NCBI GenBank assembly: GCA_004558145.1
Contig: SFDQ01000005.1
Location: forward strand, 112,295 to 176,294
From: Oscillospiraceae bacterium
Lineage (GTDB): Bacteria; Bacillota_A; Clostridia; Oscillospirales; Ruminococcaceae
Reading direction: 5' to 3'
Length of the DNA stretch: 64,000 bases
The notes beneath the pieces were generated by a model, which was given only the letters and a program-made list of their open reading frames with translations, had not been told where the DNA came from and did not search any database. This document shows, one piece after another, positions 58,883-64,000 of the stretch. Position numbers and translations under genes: made by a program. Numbering within the stretch: the stretch's first letter is position 1; each line of letters begins with the position of its first letter.

Positions 58883-59770
58883 ATGGGCACTTCCCGTTCC
58901 CTGCTGCCCCTGCGGCTGCCCGCGGCGGCCGGGGCGCTGCTGGTGCTGTTCCTGCTGGCGGGCTCGCTGGCGGACTATCCCCTCTCCTGCGCCCTCTATG
59001 ACCCGCAGAATCTTTTCGGCCGGTTCTTTGCCGCCTTCGGCGAGTACCCCGCCGGGCTGGGGCTCACCGCCGCCGGCGTGATGCTGGTGATGGGGCGCAG
59101 CCCCCAACGCCGGGCGGTCGCCTGCCTGCAGGTCATCGCCGGGGTCTGGTGCGTCCTCTCCGGCGCGGCCCTGACCGCCCTGCTGCCCATGAACTACCTG
59201 CCCGTCGGGCCGGCGGTCTCGGCCGCCATCGGCCTTGCCTGCACGCTGGCCGCCGCACTGGCGACCCGCGCGCTGTGCCGCGGGGCGGATCGCCGGCGGA
59301 TGCTGCGCCTTGCGGGGGTGTTCCTGCTGGTCATCTTCGGCGAGCTGCTCGTGGTCAACTGCGTGAAGGTGCTTTGGGGCCGGCCCCGGATGCGCCTCAT
59401 CGCCGCCGACCCCCGGGCCGGCTTTCTGCCCTGGTGGCAGCCCTCCCACGCCCTGCGGGACGCTCTGACCGGGGCGGGCGTGGCCGCCGAGGAGTTCAAG
59501 AGCTTCCCCTCCGGCCACACGGCCAACGCCTCCACCCTGATGCTGCTCGCCCTGCTGCCCGCCCTGCGCCCGGGCCTGCAAAAGCGGCAGACGGCCCTCT
59601 TCGCCGCCGGGTTCCTCTGGGCCTGCGTGGTGGGCTTTTCCCGCATCGTGGCGGGCGCTCATTTTCTCTCCGACGTGACCATGGGCCTTGCGCTGGGCCT
59701 GCTGGTGCTCACCGCCGCCAGCCGCCTGCTGCGCCGCCCTGAGCCGGAAGCGCCGAGCGCCTCTTCCTGA
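58883..59770 (+). CDS. PAP2-family phosphatase (membrane)
   Basis: 295 residues with about six to seven TMs. The three PAP2 motifs are intact: KVLWGRPRMR (KxxxxxxRP-like), SFPSGHTA, and SRIVAGAHFLSDV (SRxxxxxHxxxD). Lipid phosphatase acting on phosphatidate, undecaprenyl pyrophosphate or similar at the outer membrane face. It begins one base after the esterase stop. Confidence 0.92.
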   Translation: MGTSRSLLPLRLPAAAGALLVLFLLAGSLADYPLSCALYDPQNLFGRFFAAFGEYPAGLGLTAAGVMLVMGRSPQRRAVACLQVIAGVWCVLSGAALTALLPMNYLPVGPAVSAAIGLACTLAAALATRALCRGADRRRMLRLAGVFLLVIFGELLVVNCVKVLWGRPRMRLIAADPRAGFLPWWQPSHALRDALTGAGVAAEEFKSFPSGHTANASTLMLLALLPALRPGLQKRQTALFAAGFLWACVVGFSRIVAGAHFLSDVTMGLALGLLVLTAASRLLRRPEPEAPSASS

Positions 59771-59780
59771 ACACACACAG

Positions 59781-59816
59781 CCGTCCGCCCTTCTTGGGGC
59801 GGGCGGTTTTCATTTT
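59781..59816 (+). terminator. Intrinsic terminator
   Basis: CCGTCCGCCC-TTCTT-GGGGCGGGCGG followed by TTTTCATTTT. Confidence 0.88.
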
Positions 59817-59821
59817 CCCCC

Positions 59822-59862
59822 TTGACAAGGGGCGGCCCTCTGCCTATAATGAACATTGTTCA
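59822..59862 (+). promoter_or_regulatory. TetR-gene promoter with operator
   Basis: TTGACA (59822-59827), 17-bp spacer, TATAAT (59845-59850). The dyad TGAAC-ATT-GTTCA (59850-59862) starts on the last base of the -10, as expected for self-repression. Confidence 0.88.
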
Positions 59863-59878
59863 TATTGGAGGTGAGCCC

Positions 59879-60448
59879 ATGAACACAGTGGTGACGTCCA
59901 AAGAGGAGATCCTGCGCGCCAGCCGGGAGCTCATCCGCCAGAAGGGATGGGACGCGGTGAACATCCGCTCGGTGGCGGCGGCCTGCGGCGTGTCGGTGGG
60001 CTCCATCTACAACTACTTCGATTCCAAGGCGGCGCTGGTGGGCGCGGCGGTGGAGAGCGTCTGGTGCGAAATTTTCCACCGGCCGGAGGACGAGGCCGTG
60101 TTCGAGAACACCCTGGCCTGCGTGGCCTGGATGTACGGCCGGATGGAATACGGCTGCAAGCAGTATCCCGGCTTTTTCACCCTCCACTCCCTGGGCTTTC
60201 TGCGGGAGGACAAATCCGACGGCAAGCGGCGGATGGAGCGCACCTGGCAGCACATCCGCCAGGGGCTGCTGGCGGTGCTGAAGCGGGACCCGGGCATCCG
60301 CCCCGACGCCTTCAACGAAGCCTTCACCGCCGAAAAGTTCGCGGACGTGCTGTTCTCGCTGATGCTCTCCGCCCTGCTGCGGCAGGACTACGACCCCTCC
60401 ACCGTGCTGGAGCTGGTGCGCCGCACCCTCTACGGCGATCCCCGCTGA
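59879..60448 (+). CDS. TetR-family transcriptional repressor
   Basis: 189 residues. N-terminal helix-turn-helix (about 8-55): ILRASRELIRQKGWDAVNIRSVAAACGVSVGSIYNYF, split at residues 9-45; an all-helical ligand-binding domain follows. It probably represses itself through TGAACNNNGTTCA at its promoter, and a matching dyad lies in front of the next gene. The ligand is unknown. ATG at 59879 has GGAGGTG in front. Confidence 0.93.
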   Translation: MNTVVTSKEEILRASRELIRQKGWDAVNIRSVAAACGVSVGSIYNYFDSKAALVGAAVESVWCEIFHRPEDEAVFENTLACVAWMYGRMEYGCKQYPGFFTLHSLGFLREDKSDGKRRMERTWQHIRQGLLAVLKRDPGIRPDAFNEAFTAEKFADVLFSLMLSALLRQDYDPSTVLELVRRTLYGDPR

Positions 60449-60463
60449 CGGGCGGGGATTTTT
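60437..60463 (+). terminator. Intrinsic terminator after the TetR gene
   Basis: ATCCCCGC-TGACG-GGCGGGGAT then TTTT. Confidence 0.8.
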
Positions 60464-60474
60464 CACCGCTCAAA

Positions 60475-60489
60475 TTGAACAACGTTCAA
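60475..60489. promoter_or_regulatory. Second TetR operator
   Basis: TTGAACAACGTTCAA contains TGAAC-NNN-GTTCA, the same half-sites as at 59850-59862. It lies 16 bases before the next ATG. No convincing -10 is visible beside it. Confidence 0.75.
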
Positions 60490-60504
60490 CAAGGGAGGTT
60501 TTCC

Positions 60505-60927
60505 ATGAAGGTAAAACGGGACACCCTGCTGCTGCTTGCCTGCCTTGTGTGGGGCGCGGCGGGGTTCAACATCCTGCGCATCGGCCTTGCGGCCTATCCC
60601 GCCTTTCGCACAGCGCTGAATTTCTGCCTGTCCGCGCTGGTGTTCGCGGTGTTTCAGCGGTTCGTGTTCGGCCCGCTGGTGAAAAAGCACACCGCCCGCA
60701 TCCGGGCCTATGAAGAGGAGCGTCACTTCTTTCTGAAGTTTTTCGACAAAAAGGCATTTGCCGTCATGGCGGTGATGATGACCGGGGGCATCGCCCTGCG
60801 GGCGGGCGGCCTTGCGCCGGAGCGGTTCATCGCCGTGTTCTACACCGGGCTGGGAGCGTCGCTGCTGCTGGCCGGGGCACTGTTCGGCCGAAACTACGGC
60901 GCGGCGCTGAGCCGCCGCCGGAGTTGA
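60505..60927 (+). CDS. Small membrane protein (TetR-regulated cluster)
   Basis: 140 residues with four predicted TMs (about 7-27, 33-55, 85-102, 110-130) and a charged cytoplasmic loop (KKHTARIRAYEEERHFFLKFFDKK). No family recognised. AAGGGAGG precedes ATG. First of three membrane-protein genes behind the second TetR operator. Confidence 0.8.
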   Translation: MKVKRDTLLLLACLVWGAAGFNILRIGLAAYPAFRTALNFCLSALVFAVFQRFVFGPLVKKHTARIRAYEEERHFFLKFFDKKAFAVMAVMMTGGIALRAGGLAPERFIAVFYTGLGASLLLAGALFGRNYGAALSRRRS

Positions 60928-60958
60928 GAATATACACGAAACCAAGGAGGATACAAAT

Positions 60959-61624
60959 ATGCAAGCGATCGTTGAGACCCTGTTTGACGCGGTCTATCTG
61001 ATCTCCGTTATCACCATCGGCATCCTGATGATCCGGGGCAGCAAGGGCCAGGCCCAGTTCCGTCTCTTCGGCTGGATGGCCGTTGTGCTGGGCGCGGGCG
61101 ACTCTTTCCATCTGGTGCCCCGGGCGCTGGCCCTGTGCACCACCGGCCTGGAGAACTACACCGTGGCCCTGGGCCTGGGCAAGTGGATCACCTCGGTGAC
61201 CATGACGGTGTTCCATGTGCTGCTCTATTACGTCTGGCGGCAGCGCTACAAGGTGCAGGGCCGGGGCGGCCTCACCGCCGCCGTCTACGCTCTGGCGGGG
61301 CTGCGCGTCCTGCTGTGCATGATGCCCCAGAACCAGTGGCTGAGCGCTGACGCGCCCCTCTCCTGGGGCATTTACCGCAACATCCCCTTCGCCCTGCTGG
61401 GCCTTGTGATCATCGTGCTGTTCTTTTCCAGCGCCAAAGAGCACAATGACCGGGCCTTCCGCTGGATGTGGCTGACCATCGTGCTCAGCTTCGGGTTCTA
61501 CATCCCGGTGGTGCTGTGGGCGGACGCGGTGCCCCTCATCGGCATGCTGATGATCCCCAAGACCTGCGCTTATGTCTGGACGGTGCTCATCGGCTACTTC
61601 GCTATGAAGAAGGAAGTCAAATAA
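60959..61624 (+). CDS. Seven-TM membrane protein (TetR-regulated cluster)
   Basis: 221 residues, about seven TMs: VYLISVITIGILMIRGSKG, MAVVLGAGDSFHLVPRALAL, WITSVTMTVFHVLLYYVW and similar. The conserved-looking GDSFHLVPR motif, an acidic/His pair within the membrane, suggests a heme-, metal- or ion-related site (inference). No family name is recalled with certainty. It is followed 13 bases later by the DUF2871 gene. Confidence 0.82.
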   Translation: MQAIVETLFDAVYLISVITIGILMIRGSKGQAQFRLFGWMAVVLGAGDSFHLVPRALALCTTGLENYTVALGLGKWITSVTMTVFHVLLYYVWRQRYKVQGRGGLTAAVYALAGLRVLLCMMPQNQWLSADAPLSWGIYRNIPFALLGLVIIVLFFSSAKEHNDRAFRWMWLTIVLSFGFYIPVVLWADAVPLIGMLMIPKTCAYVWTVLIGYFAMKKEVK

Positions 61625-61637
61625 AGGAGGAACTGCA

Positions 61638-62054
61638 ATGAAACGCTACATGAACGCGGCCCTTGTCTACTCTCTGCTGGCCATGGCCGGCGGCGTGTTC
61701 TACCGGGAGTTCACCAAGTTCAACGGCTTTGCCGGCAAGACCACCCTCTCGGTGGTGCACACCCACTACTTCCTGCTGGGCATGGTGTTTTTCCTGCTGC
61801 TGCTTTTGCTGGAAAAGAACTTTTCCTTCACCGGCCCCAAGACCGGGCGGGTGCTGGCGGTCTATCACGCCGGCCTCAACCTCACCGCGGTGATGTTCCT
61901 GGTGCGGGGCGTGCTGCAGGTGCTGGGCACTTCCCTCTCCGCCGGCGCCACTGCGGCCATCTCCGGCGTGGCGGGCATCGGCCACATCCTGCTGGGCGTG
62001 AGCCTGGTGCTGGTGCTGCTGCAGCTGCGGCGCGCCGTGGCGGCCCGTGGCTGA
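61638..62054 (+). CDS. DUF2871 family membrane protein
   Basis: 138 residues, four TMs. N-terminal MKRYMNAALVYSLLAMAGGV followed by FYREFTKFNGFAG is the family hallmark, and histidines occur in VVHTHYFLLGM, YHAGLN and GHILLG within membrane helices. This 4-TM, His-rich layout recalls small heme-binding or copper-related membrane proteins. Function of DUF2871 is not known. Last gene of the cluster, ahead of a strong terminator. Confidence 0.9.
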   Translation: MKRYMNAALVYSLLAMAGGVFYREFTKFNGFAGKTTLSVVHTHYFLLGMVFFLLLLLLEKNFSFTGPKTGRVLAVYHAGLNLTAVMFLVRGVLQVLGTSLSAGATAAISGVAGIGHILLGVSLVLVLLQLRRAVAARG

Positions 62055-62068
62055 GAGAAGATAGAGAG

Positions 62069-62113
62069 AGCCGGGGCGCAGCGGACAGTGGACCGCTGCG
62101 CCCCGGCTTTTTT
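62069..62113 (+). terminator. Intrinsic terminator
   Basis: AGCCGGGGCGCAGCGG / CCGCTGCGCCCCGGCT then six T. Confidence 0.94.
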
Positions 62114-62270
62114 GATTTCACCGCACGCCTGTACCATGCATGAAGGACTATTTGCCCGCATCACCTTTTTATCTCCCCTTCACGGCCATACCTCTTGCTT
62201 AGAGCATGTCACAGCCGGTCTGCTGGGATTTGTTGACCTTTTGCCTTCCTTGCCCGCAGCATATAAAGAA

Positions 62271-62305
62271 ACCGACCCGCTGCCAATAGGCAGCGGGTCG
62301 GTTTG
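62271..62305. terminator. Bidirectional terminator
   Basis: ACCGACCCGCTGCC-AATA-GGCAGCGGGTCGGT followed by T-run; serves the minus-strand gene starting at 63009. Confidence 0.82.
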
Positions 62306-62337
62306 TTCAATGACAGCGGACAAGCTATTGAACCAAG

Positions 62338-63009
62338 TCAGCGGGACATAAACTGGGCTTTTATTGCATCCAGAGCTTTTGAAATTGCCGCAGTCAAGCG
62401 TTTTGTGAAAGGCACATGCGGGCAAGGCTGCGACGCTTCAGATTGTCCTCTATGTGCAAGCACACGCTCTGCAAGGTATTTCCAAAGGCGAACTTTTTCA
62501 TATTCCCCATTATTCTGTAACACTCTTTGAATAAGAGCTTCTTTAAGTCTTTTGGAATGCCTCCATCCGCTGACCCATAACAGATGCTTTTCCTTACTGT
62601 TACGATCGTCAAAAAGAAGCACAGTTCCCCAAAATACACATCGAATTTCTTCCACAAGGCTTATTTGATCAAATTTCACCTCCTCTGATTCCATATATCC
62701 CTTACTCTTTTCCGCATTGCTTGGAGATGAAAAGGGGATTTTTGCGGTTTTTACAATATATCCATCATCTCTCAGAATCAGTTTGCGCAGAAGCACAATG
62801 TATGAAAAATACATTCCAAGCGTCACACAGCCAAGTACGTATACGTACCCCATTCCCTCAACGAGGGTGCCAGAAGCAACAGTGTATTCATAGTGCAATT
62901 CATAGATTACCATTGGTGCAATAACAATCCACACATAAAACAGGCGGCGAAGTAGTTTCGGGTAGATTTTCGTGACCTCAGCTGCCGCAGACGAACTTTC
63001 GGAATTCAT
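62338..63009 (-). CDS. Unrecognised two-TM protein in AT-rich island
   Basis: 223 residues. Two adjacent TMs (about 20-42 and 50-72), then a cytoplasmic domain (about 80-223) with WGTVLLFDDRNSKEKHLLWV, which reads like a PH-like beta domain, and a helical end. Base composition is clearly AT-richer than the rest of the window, a sign of horizontal origin. GGAGG lies 8 bases before ATG 63009. Just upstream on the same strand are an RHS remnant and a frameshifted fragment, so it may be an orphan immunity protein of a lost RHS toxin (speculative). Confidence 0.7.
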   Translation of the reverse strand: MNSESSSAAAEVTKIYPKLLRRLFYVWIVIAPMVIYELHYEYTVASGTLVEGMGYVYVLGCVTLGMYFSYIVLLRKLILRDDGYIVKTAKIPFSSPSNAEKSKGYMESEEVKFDQISLVEEIRCVFWGTVLLFDDRNSKEKHLLWVSGWRHSKRLKEALIQRVLQNNGEYEKVRLWKYLAERVLAHRGQSEASQPCPHVPFTKRLTAAISKALDAIKAQFMSR

Positions 63010-63144
63010 AGAAAGCCTCCTTGTATCTTTCGTCAAGGGTAAGCAAATCATTTAGTATTCGTTTACAGCTAACCTAATCTGCTCTTTTTGAGCGTCTGTC
63101 AATGGTTTACCACGATTTGCTGCTGAGTAGACTATTTTCTCCAT
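62978..63144 (-). pseudogene. Frameshifted short coding remnant
   Basis: The minus strand reads MEKIVYSAANRGKPLTDAQ and continues to NEY, then a stop at 63052. One frame over, the reading continues LNDLLTLDERYKEAFYEF and ends at 62978. A single missing base near 63054 would join the two into one natural-looking C-terminus. It overlaps the start of the two-TM protein gene. Confidence 0.5.
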
Positions 63145-63184
63145 TATTCACTCGCAGGCTCAGGCATTCGTGTGGGAAGGCTTG

Positions 63185-63480
63185 TCACCTTTCCAATTGG
63201 TACCATTCTATCAGGCACAAAGGAGTGCCACAACTTCTTGCCGGTCTCGGGATGCGATTGCCGCGTGCATCGCAGATATAGGTAAACACCTCATTCCGAG
63301 ATGTTGCCTTCTTCACGAGCTGGTTCAATACGTTATACCTATAGTCTACACTCTTGTTCCCAACCGCTTCAAGTGCCAAAGTGTCCAAACTATTGCAGGC
63401 ACAATTGGTGAATGCCTTGGATAGCCTGATGGCGACCATGCGATTCGTTTCATCATAGGTGTGGATATGATCCTGCCGGG
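63185..63480 (-). pseudogene. RHS/YD-repeat protein remnant
   Basis: The minus strand encodes HTYDETNRM, then VDYRYNVLNQLVKKATSRN and FTYICDARGNRI. These are typical RHS core units (YDxxNRL, YxYDxxGNR) but cover only about 75 residues, without a start, and end after GNRI in unrelated residues. RHS proteins are normally more than 1000 residues and carry polymorphic toxins. This is a decayed fragment. Confidence 0.75.
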
Positions 63481-63607
63481 CTTTGTTGATCTTCCAGGGA
63501 GTCTTTCGGCCAAGGTGTGTCATATTCGTTCCGACACAAAGTCCCTGCGCGCTGAGCCGGAGCACAAAAGCGCGAACGGCGAAGCCGCCCCGCAGAGGGA
63601 AGGGCAA

Positions 63608-63642
63608 CAAAAAAGCGAGCACCGTTTGGTGCTCGCTTTTTT
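63608..63642 (-). terminator. Terminator of the tRNA-Glu/tRNA-Lys transcript
   Basis: AAAAAAGCGAGCACC / GGTGCTCGCTTTTTT, immediately 3' of tRNA-Lys on the minus strand. Confidence 0.93.
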
Positions 63643-63643
63643 C

Positions 63644-63719
<76 letters not shown>

Positions 63720-63725
63720 ATACCA

Positions 63726-63800
63726 TGGTGACCCGTGGGAGAATCGAACTCCCGTTTGCGGCGTGAGAGGCCGCCGTCTTGACCGCTTGACCAACGGGCC
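63726..63800 (-). tRNA. tRNA-Glu (anticodon CTC)
   Basis: Minus-strand cloverleaf: acceptor GGCCCGT/ACGGGTC, anticodon loop CCTCTCA or CTCTCAC with CTC at 34-36, T-loop GTTCGAT, CCA encoded. Six bases separate it from tRNA-Lys. Confidence 0.95.
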
Positions 63801-63832
63801 ATGGCGGCGTTCCGATGTCGGAACGCTTTTAT

Positions 63833-63861
63833 ATTATAAGCGCTGGGAGGAGATTTGTCAA
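63833..63861 (-). promoter_or_regulatory. Promoter of the tRNA-Glu/tRNA-Lys pair
   Basis: On the minus strand TTGACA (plus 63856-63861), 17-bp spacer, TATAAT (plus 63833-63838). A 9-bp hairpin GCGTTCCGA/TCGGAACGC (63808-63827) lies between it and the tRNA. Confidence 0.9.
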
Positions 63862-63914
63862 TAGTTTTTTCAACTATTTTTCCTCTTTTGCGCTGGAAAA
63901 TGGCAAAGAGAAAG

Positions 63915-64000
<86 letters not shown>

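Overview
The window is about 64 kb of chromosome from a high-GC, Gram-positive anaerobe. Gene content and style point to Clostridia, most likely an Oscillospiraceae/Ruminococcaceae-type gut bacterium. Signs of this are consensus -35/-10 promoters with AGGAGG ribosome sites, many intrinsic terminators, YitT, DUF1846, DUF368, NusG-domain-II, UMF1 and PepV proteins, a SUF-like minimal Fe-S pair, and no outer-membrane genes. Species cannot be fixed from sequence alone. Most genes are housekeeping or accessory chromosome genes. There is no prophage, insertion sequence or CRISPR array.

Layout. 1-2974: end of a shikimate-pathway gene, tyrA, a WYL regulator and mutY. 3082-6120: a small membrane protein and two paralogous anchored proteins with catalytically dead LytM/M23 domains. 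6297-7415: an ArsB/SLC13-type permease. 7519-12062 (minus): a tightly coupled trio of a radical SAM/SPASM-like enzyme, a signal-peptide/TM protein with a cytoplasmic Cys-Ala repeat tail, and a two-module AAA+ ATPase. This is the best candidate for an undescribed system. 12315-16428: an ABC ATPase plus a giant FtsX-type permease with coiled coil. 16502-22402: a two-component system divergent from a MacAB-like efflux operon (adaptor, permease, lipoprotein, ATPase), with three perfect copies of a 10-bp box between them. 22447-28628: YitT, a Big_2 lipoprotein, tRNA-Val, DUF1846, PepV, NusG-II and a polysaccharide deacetylase.

29097-32705: two tandem Na/Pi cotransporter-PhoU paralogs, both broken at the same codon. 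32748-34393: SmsCB-type Fe-S assembly pair. 34624-36900: an NYN/OST-HTH protein, a candidate small RNA, and a zinc-dependent phospholipase C-like protein with a histone-H1-like tail. 37012-42167: UMF1 transporter, an ECF sigma/anti-sigma operon with two membrane proteins, and DUF368. 42268-50887: exonuclease III, a membrane alpha/beta hydrolase behind a strong promoter and a leader terminator, a nitroreductase, an esterase lipoprotein, HtrA, and a GNAT-MnmM fusion. 51013-59770: RF3, tRNA-Asn, and a carbohydrate-esterase cluster (acetyl esterase, GH3, AraC regulator, HSL esterase, PAP2). 59879-62054: a TetR gene with a matching operator in front of three small membrane-protein genes, one of them DUF2871.

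62300-63550 is distinctly AT-richer and holds an unrecognised two-TM protein, a frameshifted fragment and an RHS-repeat remnant, next to tRNA-Lys, tRNA-Glu and the 3' part of a 5S rRNA. This is probably the decayed end of a horizontally acquired RHS locus at the edge of an rRNA operon.

All calls come from reading the translated sequence and motifs; no database search was run.
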